Below are positions 44,747-57,012 of a DNA stretch of 64,000 nt, piece after piece. The notes under the pieces are model-generated. The model did no database searches and was not told where the DNA came from. It saw only the letters and a program-made list of their open reading frames with translations. A program made the position numbers and the translations under genes. Each line of letters opens with the position of its first letter. Positions within the stretch are counted from its first letter, which is position 1. The stretch covers positions 185,550,571 through 185,614,570 of the forward strand of contig NC_081552.1 of assembly GCF_963082655.1 (NCBI RefSeq). Direction: 5' to 3'. This DNA is from Stomoxys calcitrans. Its lineage: Eukaryota; Arthropoda; Insecta; Diptera; Muscidae.

Positions 44747-44875
44747 CACCAGAAAAGGTGGAACCCTCAGAGCTTTCTGCATAAGAAGCTTATACTTCTT
44801 CATAAGAGGGTGTATGATGAAGTATAAACTTGTTATGCATGATGCCCTAAGGGTTCCACCTCCTCTGGCTCTTGG
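44747..44875. repeat. Long imperfect hairpin
   Basis: CCAGAAAAGGTGGAACCCTC (left) pairs with AGGGTTCCACCTCCTCTGG (right), and TTATACTTC pairs with GAAGTATAA, around a short AGGGTGTATGAT loop. Mismatches are scattered. Confidence 0.6.
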
Positions 44876-45199
44876 TCAACAGTAGAACTCTCAGATATTT
44901 TAATTTCCCTATCGTATCCTAAAAGGGAGTTAAACTATTTGACCTACTTATGGTGTTTCTTTGTTTCGAATGCTCGTAATCGCTTAAAATACTCTTCAAC
45001 GTCGTATCATACAGGGTGGTAAAGTGGATGTTTGGGGGTCAGAGACAAAAAATTTAGCTGGAGTCGAAGCCCGGTTCTAAGGTATGACAAGTTTGCTCAA
45101 CTTCGAAGCGGACTTTGGGCAAATTCACAGACTCCAACCTTAAAACTCTGTATAACTGGTATTTACCCAGAACACCAGGAAAAGTTAAACCCTTGGGTC

Positions 45200-46376
45200 T
45201 TGATTCATGAACTTCTAGAGGGCGCAATTCTTATCAGATTTGGCTGGAATTTTGCATAAGATGTTCTGATATGACTTCAAACAACTGTGCCAAGTATGGT
45301 CTATATCTGTCCATAACTTGATATAGCCGCCATACAAACCGATCACCCGATTAGACCTCTTGAACTCTTAGAGGGGGCATTTCTTAACTGATTTGGCAGA
45401 AATTTTGTGTAAGGTACTTTGTTATGACTGTCAATAACTGTACTAAGTATGGTTCAAATCGGTACATGTTCTGATATAGCTGCCATATAAACTGATCTAG
45501 GATCTAGACTTCTTGAGCACTTAGGGGGCGCAATTATTATCCGATTTGGCTAACATAGTTCATGAAATGTTTTGTTTTGATTTCCAACAACTAGACCATG
45601 TATGGTCTAAATCGGTCCATAACCTGATATAGCTCCCATATGACCGATCTCCCTTTTATACTTCTTTAGCCTCTAGAGGGCGCAATTATTACACGACTTA
45701 GCTGAAATTACGCATAATGATTTCTTCTTTGACTTTAAACATACGTGCCAAGTATGGTCTAAATCGGTCCATATCCTGATATAGCTGCCATGTGAACCGA
45801 TATAGGATGTAGACTTCTGGAGCACCTAGGGGCGTAATTATTATCTGATTTGGCTGACATTTTGCATGAAATGTTTTGTTTTGACTTCCAGCAACTAGGC
45901 CAAGTATGGACTAAATCGGTTCATAACCTGATATAGCTCCCATATGAACCGATCTCCCTTTTATACTTCTTTAGCCTCTAGAGGGCGCAATTATTATACG
46001 ATTTGGCTGAAATTTCACACAATGATTTCGCCTTTGACCTTTAACATACGTGCCGAGCATGGTCTGAATCGGTCCATAGCCTGATATAGCTTCCATATAA
46101 ATCGATCTCCTGACTTTACTTCTTGAGTCCCCATAGAACGCTATTCTTATCCGATTTGGCTGAAATTTTGCATAATGACATCTACTGTGGTCTCCAACAT
46201 CCAAACAAGGTATGGTTCGAATCGGTCCATAACTTGATATAGCTCGAATAACATAGCAATTCTTATATCCTTTGTTTGCTCATAAAGATATGCCGGGCAA
46301 AGAACTTGACAAATGCCATCCATGATGTAGGGCATTTAAGATTCGGCTTGGCCGAACTAAGCACGCTTTTACTTGT
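45200..46376 (+). mobile_element. Family A-type element, head lost
   Basis: Monomer cores at 45320, 45473, 45626, 45778, 45930 and 46083 (spacings 153, 153, 152, 152, 153). The tail reads GGCTTGGCCGAAC, CTTTTACTTGTT. Confidence 0.75.
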
Positions 46377-48229
46377 TACACCCTCCACTAGACTATGACT
46401 CCTTGAGCCCTTGATGGCGCAATTTTGATACGATTTGTATAAGATTTGAGTAACACTAGACTCACTTTTCCTTAAAAGTTAGACCTCTGCGATTGCCTTT
46501 CCTAGGGAGTGTGTACAAGTTCCGAATCTTCTTTTTAACCCAAAGAGTATAACAGTAAACCGGCCCAATTATGTTTTCATTTTCAATTCTAAGCTACAAC
46601 ACCTACATAGATTCGTTAGCAGCTGCTATATTCAACCAGACTTTAGATATTTGAAAGTAATATCACTGCGGTCAACATCAAAGACGAAACAAGCCAAAGG
46701 TTAGACTATGAAAAACAAAGTAAAAAACGAATGGTAAGTGTGTTTGATGTTTAATGAAACACAAATTAAAAACCAAACACGTATTTACGGCGACTAATCG
46801 GAGCAAGGAAAATGTGTACAAATTTCTGTTTGTTACTGTTGTTGTGTGTTTTTTTTTTTTTTTGCAAAGAAAATAAGCCGACATCCAGCAAAATCGACAG
46901 CCATCGAAGACAACTGCTACTGTAAGCCGCCATTGCCGATGAGGCAATGGCAGTGGCGGCACTTTGAGGTGCAAAGACCCAGCCTCAGAGTTCCAGCCCC
47001 CGTAGGCTAGCTACAACAGATCAAAAGGGCGGCTTTAACGATTTTTCGCTGACTTATCAGTTCCTAATCACTGGCGCTATGAATCAATTTGGAATGTCTG
47101 GTAGACGCCATTCATTTGAATTTGAATTATTCAAATTCCTTTGTTTGGTGATGATGATGATGATGATGACGAGATGAGTCGTGCAAGTAGATGACGATGA
47201 GATGAGATTAGACGCTTTTTTTGAGTTTGATTGCCTGCCCAGCTTAAATTAACTATCCCACAACAGGTTGGGCAAATGTTTTTCACCTATTGTAATATTT
47301 TTCGAGCCATTTCATTTTGTAGGCCTTTGGAGTTTGGTTGGTTGTGAATTTCGAAGATTATTTTTGTTGTTGTGTTTCTTTAAGAAAATAAGACAAATAC
47401 CAGCGCCATAGCAACTCCCAAACGGCTAGCCAGTCTGTCAGCCAGCCATCACCACTAACACCAATGAAAAATATAGGGCGGCGAAAATCAAAGCTGAAAT
47501 ACCGCTTTAATGTTTATTGCTTTGAAAAAGTCATTTCAATTTGATTTTATGTCCATGTATTGCCTACGTATGTGTGTGTGTGTGTGTGTGTGTGTGCCTT
47601 TGCGTGTCTATTTAAATTTCTATGTATTCACTTTGTCTGAGTTAATTAAGAAATCTTTGTTTAAATTCCTTAGGAAGCCACTGTGGGACATAGCGACTAT
47701 GCTTAAGGGCTTCTTCGCTCCACAGACGTAAGGTACAAGAGCGTGGAGGGCAAGCGAAAATGGTTATTCAAATGCTTTGGATCAAAGCCTATTGGAAGAA
47801 AATAAATTAAATTAGTTTGGTGATAACCCAAAATGCTACTCGTGTTAATTATCAGACCATAAAGAAAGAATCCCAAATCCAGTAGTAGTCTAATAAGCAT
47901 AAATACCAACAAATGCCAACATCTAAAGGCAGACAGCCGGACTGGAGTCTGAAAACATAACACAGAATTCGGTGTCTTTTTGTTTTGTTTTGGTTATATT
48001 GGTCATGTTTATCTTTTAGGACAGACGGATGGTTGAGGTGTGTGTGTTTTTTTGTTTAAAGAAAACCCGTAATTGGTTTATTTTTGTGGTTTTTGGAAAT
48101 TAAAATAATTTTTCTTATGACTCCCTACACCACAACTGTGTTACAGGTTATAATAAGCTGTGTTACCGAGCATTGGCATACGAAGCGCCCTGCACAAATG
48201 CTCTACAGTGTAGATGGGCAGCATACACA
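46377..48229. other. Intergenic region with microsatellites
   Basis: GATGAT tract at about 47149-47168 and a (GT)n tract at about 47572-47597. No convincing coding region or promoter; the sequence is largely unique. Confidence 0.45.
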
Positions 48230-48955
48230 TACGCACATAAATCTGTTCATGAAACCGATTCGGATCATACTGGGCATGGTTGTTGGAAGTCATAACTCAA
48301 GTCATTGTTCCAAATTGCAGCAAAATTGAGGATGCTAGGCGCTCAAGAAGTCAAATCGGGGGATCGGTTTATGTGGGGCCTATATCTGTTTATAGACCGT
48401 TTCGGAAAATACTTGGCATGAATGTTGGAAGTTATAACTCAAGTCATTGTTCCGAATTTCAGCCAAAAGGGTTGAAAATTAAGGGTTCTAGGGGCTCAAG
48501 AAGTCAAATCCGGGGATCGCTACATATGGGGGCTATATGTGTTTATAGAACGATTCGGAAAATACTTGGCATGAATGTTGGACGTCACAACTCAAGTCAT
48601 TGTTCCAAATTTCAGCCAAAAGGGATGAAAATTGAGGCTGCTAAGGGCCCATGAAGTAAAATCCGGGGATCGCTTTATATGGGGGCTATATCCAAATCTG
48701 AACCGATATGGTTCATATGCAATCCCCAATGACTAACATTAATTTTAAGTATTTGTGCAAAATTTCAAGCGACTAGCTTTACGCATTCGATCGCTGTGGT
48801 GATTTCGACAGTCGGACGGACATGGCTAGATCGACTCAGAATGTCAAAACATTCCAGAATATATACACTCTATGGGGTCGCAGTTTAATATTTCGAAGTG
48901 TTACAAACGGAATGACTAGACTTCGTATACCCCCATCCTATGGTGGTGGGCTGGG
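48230..48955 (-). mobile_element. Reversed satellite element fragment
   Basis: Cores GGGATCGG/GGGATCGC at 48362, 48515 and 48668 are exactly 153 bp apart. A reversed head follows (GACAGTCGGACGGACATGGC, GAATATATACACTCTATGGG, CCATCCTATGGTGGTGGG). The monomer consensus differs from the main family A. Confidence 0.7.
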
Positions 48956-49516
48956 CTAAAATTTTGCAGATAGTGATTTATTATACGACTTCCAATAACT
49001 GTGCCAAGTATGGTCAAAATCGGTTTATAACCTGATATATCTCCCATATAAACCGATCTCCTGATTATACTTCTTATACATATAGAGGGTGCAATTCTTA
49101 TCTGATTTGTGAAATTTTGCACAATGACTTCTATTTTGGTCTCCCACAGCCAAACCAAGTATGGCCCCAATCGGTAACACATGGCCAATATCGGGCTATA
49201 TTTGGATATAGCTGCCATATAGACTGATCTCTCGATTTAGGTTCTTGGGCTCATAAAAGGCGCATTTATTACCCAATTTCGGTAAAATTCGGCACAAGGA
49301 TCTATGTTAGGCTCTTCGATAAACGTTCCCTATATGGTTCAGATCGGTCTATATTTGGATATAGCTGCCATATATACCGATCTCCCCATATAAGGTCTTG
49401 AGCCCATAAAAGGCGCATTTATTGTCCGATTTTGCCGAAATTTTAGACCGTGAGTTTTGTTAGGCTCTTCGACACCCTTCTTCAATTTGGTCCAGTTCGG
49501 TCTAGATTTGGATATA

Positions 49517-50123
49517 TAGGGTGATTTTTTTGAGGTTAGGATTTTCATGCATTAGTATTTGACAGATCACGTGGGATTTCAGACATGGTGTCAAAGAGAA
49601 AGATGCTCAGTATGCTTTGACATTTCATCATGAATAGACTTACTAACGAGCAACGCTTGCAAATCATTGAATTTTATTACCAAAATCAGTGTTCGGTTCG
49701 AAATGTGTTCATTCACCGTAACGTTGCGTCCAACAGCATCTTTGAAAAAATACGCTCCAATGATTCCACCAGCGTACAAACCACACCAAACAGTGCATTT
49801 TTCGGGATGCATGGGCAGTTCTTGAACGGCTTCTGGTTGCTCTTCACTCCAAATGCGGCAAATTTGCTTATTTACGTAGCCATTCAACCAAAAATGAGCC
49901 TCATCGCTGAACAAAATTTGTCGATAAAAAAGCGGATTTTCTGCCAACTTTTCTAGGGCCCATTCACTGAAAATGATTTGCAAGCGTTGCTCGTTAGTAA
50001 GTCTATTCATGATGAAATGTCAAAGCATACTGAGCATCTTTCTCTTTGACACCATGTCTGAAATCCCACGTGATCTGTCAAATACTAATGCATGAAAATC
50101 CTAACCTCAAAAAAATCACCCTT
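49517..50123 (-). mobile_element. Mariner-superfamily internal-deletion element with 151-bp inverted arms
   Basis: The ends read AGGGTGATTTTTTTGAGG and are flanked by TA on both sides. Arms 49518-49668 and 49972-50122 appear identical inverted copies, each including the first codons of a transposase (MNRLTNEQRLQII). Only the middle of the transposase remains between them. It is non-autonomous. The host site is a family B monomer. Confidence 0.85.
49700..50010 (-). pseudogene. Mariner-like transposase fragment
   Basis: The frame opens MNRLTNEQRLQII and jumps, still in frame, to FSEWALEKLAENPLFYRQIL, FSDEAHFWLNGYVNK, CRIWSEEQPEA, CTVWCGLYAGGIIG and NVTVN. DEAHFW carries what should be the first catalytic Asp. 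The DNA-binding domain, the other two acidic residues and the C-terminus are deleted, so it cannot be active. Confidence 0.85.
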
Positions 50124-50416
50124 TAGCTGCCATATAGACCGATCTCTCGATTTGAGGTTTTGGGCCCATAAAACGCGCATTTATTGTCCGATTTCGCCGA
50201 ATTTGGGACAGTGAGTTGTGTAAGAGCCTTCGACATCCCTACTCAATTTGGCTCAGATCGCTTTAAGATTTGGATATAGCTGCCATATAGACCGATCAGC
50301 CGATTTATAGTCTTGGCCCCATAAAATGCACATTTATAAGTTATGCAGTTTTCACCGGGTTATGGTGGGTATCCAAAGTTCGACCCGGCCGAACTTAACG
50401 CCTTTCTTCTTGTTGT

Positions 50417-51718
50417 GATTGAAACAGTTTCCATTAAAAAATAATTTGGATCAATTAATTTCGTTATTGAGACAGATTTCAATTTTTTTCTGTGTAGTAT
50501 CTTTGCCGTCCTCCCGACAACTTCTTTGCAACTCTGTGTCACATGCGCGTTTTAATCTAGGATCGCATTGCCACGAAGAGTTTCATACCCTTTTAGTTTA
50601 TTGTCTACAAAACCCTGGACCTTAGGAACAAACAAAATTTTCCCCACTTTTATGGAAAATTATGGATTATATATATTCTAAAAGAATTTCTTCAAACTCG
50701 CTAATCTTTCTCAGAAGTTTTTTTTTTTATACCTCTTAGCGATTTCCTGGTAAAATCCCAGGTAATAATCATCTATGAAAGAAATCAAATTCCTCATACC
50801 AACTCCACCTGTTATACAGCATCAGCGGCAGCACATGGCTCTGTTTACGAGTGTCTTCTTACCAAGAAATGCAAAAGCCTCAAGGCAACGATGATAAAAT
50901 ATCCCTTAATTCGCTACCAAATGCCTCGTAAAAGAAATCCAGCGGAACAGGTAATTCGGTAGCTGATACATTTCTCAAATGTAACTTCGAAAAAGGCCTA
51001 TGCATGCAGCAACTAAACAGCCAACCGTTCAACCAACGCAGCGTATGGACAGACACACATTTAAGTAGAGAAGAAAACCGATTAAAGTGTAACTCTGTTG
51101 TCTGTCGGCCTGATTGCCTCTAAAAATGTTTGGCCTGTTCCTGTGGCAAACGTTTAGGATGGTGGTTCGACCGCGTATACGTATACCTATATCTTGAAAG
51201 CAGTTTATAGAAGAAGAAGGTGTGCGCGCGTGCGTGTGTTGTTTTTTGTGCATGTCTGTCTATCCGTCCGTCCGTCCATCTGTATTAAGAGGTACGAGAT
51301 ACAACTTAAGCTGAACGCGCTAAGCCCGTGCCGTTTTTACTTTGTATTTTACCGCCTGTTTGGCGACGGCGGCGGCATGTTGCAAAGAAACAACTCTTAA
51401 AGAGACCCAAGAAAGAGGGTAAGACTTTGAGTTATACGAGCCAGTGTATGATTCGATAGCAACAACACCAACAGCTACAAGAACATGAAATAAGAGCAAC
51501 ACAAACGAAATCTTTTAAAAGCACCAACACAAACCGGGGCATTGTTTTTTCTTATTGTTGCTTTTTCCATATATATTTCGAAGGAGTTATTATTCAGCTG
51601 AAATTTGGTTGTTGTTCTCCGACTTTCCGACTTCCTTAGACACCAGAACATTTTTTTTGACTTACACCGACAAGCAATTTCAGAAACGATAGGTCTCAAT
51701 TTACAGTTTTACCGTTAG
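50417..51718. other. Intergenic, no recognised gene
   Basis: Mostly unique sequence with short GTCC tracts near 51265. Frames of 60-74 codons lack any recognisable domain, and splice or promoter evidence is absent. Confidence 0.4.
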
Positions 51719-52010
51719 AAAAAAGGCCTTTTAGGATTTAGCAGGGCAAACCTCTACACTGCGAGGTGTAACCTACATAGGGGAGACAGAGAAACGAACC
51801 ATTCACGTGCATTCGACAGGAGACTATCTTGAGATGGTAACAAAGGTGGATGAATGAGGGCTGGTGTTGGTGGACGCAGACCTCATAGTAGCTGGAATGG
51901 TTCCATTAGAAATAAAGGCCTTTTAGTAGGCCATACTCTACACCGCGAGGTTCAACCCATAAAGGAGAGACAGTGAGATTGAAACGGACCATTCTCGTGC
52001 CATTCGATTT
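51719..52010. repeat. Two-copy tandem repeat, about 185 bp
   Basis: AAGGCCTTTTAGGATTTAGC, CTCTACACTGCGAGGT and GGAGACAGAGAAACG in the first copy recur as AAGGCCTTTTAGTAGGCC, CTCTACACCGCGAGGT and GGAGAGACAGTGAGA from about 51906. Confidence 0.6.
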
Positions 52011-53213
52011 GCCTGAAATTATGCACAATGACTCTTCCTATGACCTTCAGCATACGTGCCAACTATGGTCTAAATCGGTTCATAACCTGATATAGCTCCC
52101 ATATAAACCGATCGCCCCATTTTACTTCTTGAGCCCCTACAGGGTGCAATTTCTATCCGATTAGGCTGAAGCTTTCCACAATTACTTCTCAGATGACCTG
52201 AATCGGTTTTAAACCTTATATAGCATCCGTATATACTGATCTCCCGATTACACTTCTTGAGACCCTATAGGGCGCAATCGCGCAATATCCGATGTGGCTG
52301 AAAATTCGCACAATGGCTTCATCAATGGTCCCCAACATCCAAACTGATATAGCTCCAATAGCACACCAATTCTTATGCAGCTTCCGCGTAGTGTCAGATC
52401 GTACATTTCTCGTCATGATCAAACGGTTCGAAGCTATGCTGGAATAAGCTAATGAACCGAATCTATGTTTGCTCCTCGGATCGATTGTACATCTAACACA
52501 CTGGATGAATGCCCTCTTTCTACCACAACGTGATCAATATGGGTTCTTACTTCTTGATCTGGGGACAACCTTTGTGATTTTTTTATGTTGAAATCTGTAG
52601 CTGCTAACTACACTGAAAAAGGATGGCCCAAAATTTAAGATTTTCCATTTCTCGTAGAGATTTTAGCATAAAACGAGCCTTGAGTTATGACTTTCAACAT
52701 CCATGCCAAGCATGATCCGAATCGGTCTATAAACAGATACAGCTTCCATATAAACCGATGCCCGGATTTGACTTCTTGAGCCCTTAGAAGTCTCAATTTT
52801 CATCCGATTTGGCTGAAATTTGGAACAAAGTCTTGAGTTATGACTTCTTACATCCAAGCCAAGTATCATCCGAATCGGTCTATAAACAGGTATAGCCCCG
52901 ATATCAACCGATCCACGGATTTGATTTCTTCGGCCCATGGAGGCCTACATTTTCACCTGATTTGGCCCAAAACCCTTTCTTATGACTTACAACATCAGTG
53001 GCAAGGTTAAAAAGAGGATGCAGATATTAATCCGCCCCATGCCACTATGAACATACATCTAAGTTAACGGCTTTTGTGCGCTCTAAAGGCCCCCTAAGTA
53101 CCGATATGACTTCTTGGGACAAAAATAATTTAAATACAAACTCAGTTAATAAGGGTACATTTTCCATGGTGGTGGGTACCCAAGATTCGGCCCAATCGAA
53201 GTTAGCACGCCTG
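52011..53213 (+). mobile_element. Degenerate satellite element with tail
   Basis: Monomers (CTGATATAGCTCCCATATAA; ATGACTTTCAACATCC) and a tail CCATGGTGGTGGGTACCC, GGCCCAATCGAAG, GCACGCCTGTTTTT. Head not seen. Confidence 0.6.
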
Positions 53214-53629
53214 TTTTTTTTTCTTTAGACTTTGTATTTTTTTGAGTGTATAGCGGTAGTTATTTGTTACTCATCTTGTTGTTGACTTGCCGCTTGTGGC
53301 AATTTTAAATGTTTACAGGTAGTATGCGCTACATTACGAGCATGATGATTACGTAGAATGTCGCTTTGGTTTGGTTGCTCTCCTTGTTGTTCTTTTTGTT
53401 GCTTGGTTTTTGTTGCATTTGTACTTGCAGATGGAATGATCTCGAAAAAAAAAACATTTTTGATTTAAGTTTACGATCTCATGACTGTCACAGAGGTGAA
53501 AATGAATGTAAACATTTATAGCAAGCAGATGGACATTGAAGTCGGATTCAAATATAAAAAATACAGAATTAAAGCTTTCTATGCCAAATACGGGGCTGGC
53601 ATACACCCAGATAAACGTTGATACCAAAC
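53214..53629. other. Intergenic, unique
   Basis: No gene or clear repeat is seen. Confidence 0.4.
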
Positions 53630-53815
53630 GAGCTCATCTCAGTACCATACGGCATTAATAGTAAAGCAACACCGTATGGTACAAAAACAATACCGGATGG
53701 TGTGGATGAATCATAAAATAATTAGTACCGTTTGGTACTAGCCTTATTACCGAACTGTTTTAGCACTAAACCGTTTTTGGTTTAGTACCAAACCGTTACA
53801 ACGTGACCAACCTTA
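53630..53815. repeat. Cluster of TACC-N-GGTA palindromes
   Basis: Includes ACACCGTATGGTAC, TAGTACCGTTTGGTACTA, CTAAACCGTTTTTGGTTTAG and TACCAAACCGTTAC within 150 bp. Confidence 0.6.
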
Positions 53816-54235
53816 ATTATTTGATTCAGCAACTGATTCCATATCCATTGGTTCCCAGAAGTGGTTTTGATATGAATACAATCCAACACAACATCGTTTT
53901 CCACACAAGAGACTATCATGTTTTTGATGTAGAATGTCTTTAGAATTTGTATTATTTCCATTTTCCCCGCTTTCGAGTATTTGAGCAAATAAATTGCGTT
54001 AAATCATTCTATTTATCTGTTTTACAAGTATATTTTAATGGCGTCAATATTTTAAGTACAAAGCTCAAAAACACTTTGGGCGCGATGAGAAGAATACAAA
54101 TGTGACGTCGTCAATTCTTAATAGCCTCTTTTGTCTGGAATTTAATTGCTACCAAATGGTATTACAAATCTTTGCCAATGACGCGAATAAAATAATTCCA
54201 GACGTCATTTTTCTATCAAACTATCGATTGCACTA
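53816..54235. other. Intergenic, no recognised gene
   Basis: Contains ATCGAT motifs near 54225-54240. Nothing else was identified. Confidence 0.35.
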
Positions 54236-54941
54236 TCGATATTATATAAACCGATCTGGGGTACTTGATTTCTTCAGCTTTTTCAGGGCGCAATTTTTAT
54301 CCGATTTGACTGTAATTTTTCACGTTGTATTTTGGTATCACATCCAACAACTGTGCTAAGTATGGTTCAAATCGGTTTAAAACCTGATATAGCCGTCATA
54401 TAATTCATGACTTCTTCAGCTTTTCGAGAACGAAATTATTATCCGATTTGGCTGCAATTTTGCATGTTATGTTTTGGTATCACTTCCAACTACTGTGCTA
54501 AGTATGGTTTAAATCGGTTCATAACCTGGTATAGCTGCCTTATAAACCGATCTGGGATCTTGCCTCCTTGAGCCTCTAGAGGTCGCAATTCTCATTGGAT
54601 TTGGCAGAAACTTTGTACAAAGACTTCTCTCATGATCTTCAACATACGTGTCCAATATGGTCTAAATCGATCTATAGCTTGATACAGCTCCCGATTTTGC
54701 GCAATTCTAATCTGAATGGACTGAAATATTACACAATGACCTCTACAATGTTCAGCATTCAATTCATTTATGGTCCGAATCGGACTGTAACTTGATATAG
54801 CCCCAATATCATAACCGTTCTTATTCATTATTCTTTGTTCTCCTGAAAATAAATTCCGCGCAAAGAACTCGACAAATGCTATCCATGGTGGAGGATATAT
54901 AAGATTCAGCCCGGCCAAACTAAGCACGCTCTTACTTGTTA
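54236..54941 (+). mobile_element. Family A element fragment with tail
   Basis: Monomers with CTGTGCTAAGTATGGTT and a tail GGTGGAGGATATATAAGATT, GCCCGGCCAAACTAAGC, CTCTTACTTGTT. The head is missing. Confidence 0.65.
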
Positions 54942-54944
54942 CTT

Positions 54945-55045
54945 CTCATTTTCGTTTAATAAATAGCTGATGAGAAATGAACGATAGTATCGATATTTAT
55001 TATTAAAAATATCGAACGTTGCGATTATCGATAGTTTGCCAAGGT
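54945..55045 (-). repeat. Small element with TATCGATA motifs, copy 2 (reversed)
   Basis: CTCATTTTCGTTTAATAAAT, AGCTGATGAGAAATGAACG, TAGTATCGATATTTATTATT, then TTATCGATAGTTTGCCA, the reverse of 30845-30966. It abuts a family A tail. Confidence 0.6.
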
Positions 55046-55061
55046 TTCATATGGCTGAATA

Positions 55062-55134
55062 TCCTCGCCGGAGTTCGAATCCAGGCGTTTTACGTCATAG
55101 GAGGATATGCTAACTCGAGTACCGCGGATAGCCA
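55062..55134 (-). mobile_element. SINE head fragment
   Basis: The reverse complement aligns with the tRNA-like head at 967 (GTTAGCATATCCTCCTATGA, ACGCCTGGATTCGAA). The body is absent. Confidence 0.55.
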
Positions 55135-56489
55135 AATGTTTGAATAGAAGTACTCTCAAATGAATGATACAATATTTGAGATAGTCTTCGGGATTTGAAC
55201 TTAGATATTCTAGCTAACCAAACAGCGGTAGCAACCTTTGCATAGAGTTTAGCCCAAAAAATTTTGAATGTCAATTCTCGCTTCATCCCAAGAAAGAATT
55301 AACTCTCTTAAATGTATGCTAATTTCGCACATTGCCATGGTAAAATTGCAATGCAATGTTGTTGTGTTTTATTTCCAACCAAAAGAAAGCCAACATGGAC
55401 AAAGGAAGACGAGATGGGGAAAGAAAACAAAAAATGAGCGGCAAGACAACAAGACCAGATCTACACAAGAGGGGCAAGCAGCACAACATCTACAGCCAGC
55501 AGCCAGCAGGGAAGAAATAAAACGAGAAAACATCTCGTCATCGTAATCGCCGTCCTCATCTTTACGGTTGTCGTATATATCAATGGGCGCATGCGCCCAT
55601 TGATCTTTTCTTTGGCGGTAAACAGTAGCTGCTATCGCTGTCGGCTGAATGGCTGGTTGGGCTTGTTCGTGAGGTCTCTGCATACGACGATTGCTTGCTT
55701 TGGCTTTAGAAGAAGGTTAGTAGTTGGATGGCTGACTAGCTGGTTGGCTGGCGGCTGGCTTAAATTGAAGTGTTTTGTTGCGTTGTTTTTCTTGGAGCTG
55801 AAGTTGGGGTATGCCTTTTTGGCTTTAACCTTTTTTTTCTTCTGTTCTTCTGGTTTTGTTTTGCTCAGTTAAGGCGTAGACATAAAATCGTCCAACGAGA
55901 CAAATAAACTTCAACATCAAGCGACAATGAAGGCAATGTTGTTTATGCCGGCCAACGTTGGCAACTGACTTTCAGCACAAGTTTGTGAGGCTGGCTGCTT
56001 GGTTGGCTGTCCTGTTGTCTGTCTGCCCGTCTGGCTGCTGTGCTTTCGGTGATGAGGGTTCCTTCCATCCTGGTTTGCTCGCTATCCCCCACATCTACGA
56101 CTGCAGCTTTCGGATATTGCCTTACATTGTTTATGCCATTATTATTGTTTTGAGGTTATTGCGGCGGCTTCCACTTTGTATTTGGCCGTCTGTCTGGCTT
56201 ATGAGAAGTCGCTGCTAAAGGCAATACCGCCATTTGATTTGTTATTGCTGCCATCCCATCAAACTCCATGTTCAAGTGGTATGGCGAGCTGAGTTGTTTA
56301 TAATGAAGTTGCACGTGAAATCTTTACTATGCTTGGATTCCTTTAAATCGATTTAAAATTTAAGGGATTTGCTACCTAATATTTGTTTTATTACAGCAAT
56401 AATAGAGATCACATTGGGGTTTATGGAAATGGTGAAAAGAACAGTTAAGTCCCCTGATGTCATGGCTACTATTGTTGTTACTTACAATT
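55135..56489. other. Mostly unique intergenic region
   Basis: Contains the 26-bp palindrome at 55579. Frames at 55268-55546 and 55591-56218 have low-complexity or hydrophobic composition with no domain. No gene is supported, although an exon cannot be excluded. Confidence 0.4.
55579..55604. promoter_or_regulatory. 26-bp perfect palindrome with GCGCATGCGC core
   Basis: Self-complementary sequence ATCAATGGGCGCA joined to its reverse complement. The GCGCATGCGC centre fits the NRF-1/Erect-wing binding consensus (established motif). Function at this locus is inference; no transcript start is known here. Confidence 0.45.
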
Positions 56490-57012
56490 TTGTGATATCT
56501 GCGAGGGGGGCGGACCCTGACCCTAACCAGAATTGTGAAAAACCTCAGATTTTGAGGAGGTGCATCGATTAAAGTGTAATTTTTTACGCCGCTTTATGAT
56601 AACCTAAAAACACAAAATTGGTATAAACCGTGGGGGACGCCCTATCCCAAAACCCATCCAATCGGACATGTTTTCCGATTGGGACAATATGGGTGTCAAA
56701 TGAAAGATATTTAAGAGTAGAGTACGAACTTGATGTAAAAATTCGAGCTCACATGTCAGGGGGCCCGGTCCACCCCCAAATACCGCCAAAAAATGGCATG
56801 TTTACTGATCGGGGCAATAAGGGTATCAAATTAAAGGTAATTGGCGTACGAAAGTTATATGAACATTTGGGGTGAAGTCGTAAGGGGGTCGCCCCACCCC
56901 AAAAACCATCCCCAAACGGACATGTCCAATTTGGACAATGAGAGATTCAAACAAAAGTAAAATAGCAAAATCAATCGTTGGGGGATGGCCGTGCGAAGAA
57001 CAAAAGAGTTTT
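56490..57012. repeat. Interspersed repeat (ACCGGGTCAGCTAGT family), partial
   Basis: Shares GGGGGGCGGACCCT, TTTTGAGGAGGTGCATCGAT, CCGATTGGGACAATATGGG and GTGTCAAATGAAAGATATTT with 36950-37745. It is split from its probable remainder at 58730-58913 by element R3. Confidence 0.6.

Larger units (their letters stand above)
49200..50416 (+). mobile_element. Family B element interrupted by a mariner derivative
   Basis: Monomers with ACCGATCTCTCGATTTAGG and CATAAAAGGCGCATTTATT, and a tail GGTGGGTATCCAAAGTTC, CTTCTTGTTG. A 607-bp insertion splits the core GATA/TAGCTGCC at 49515-50125. Confidence 0.7.

Noticed and set aside
55591..56218. Hydrophobic frames resembling membrane proteins
   Set aside because: Leu/Cys/Val-rich translation of simple GTTG/GGCT-rich DNA, with no signature and no exon evidence.
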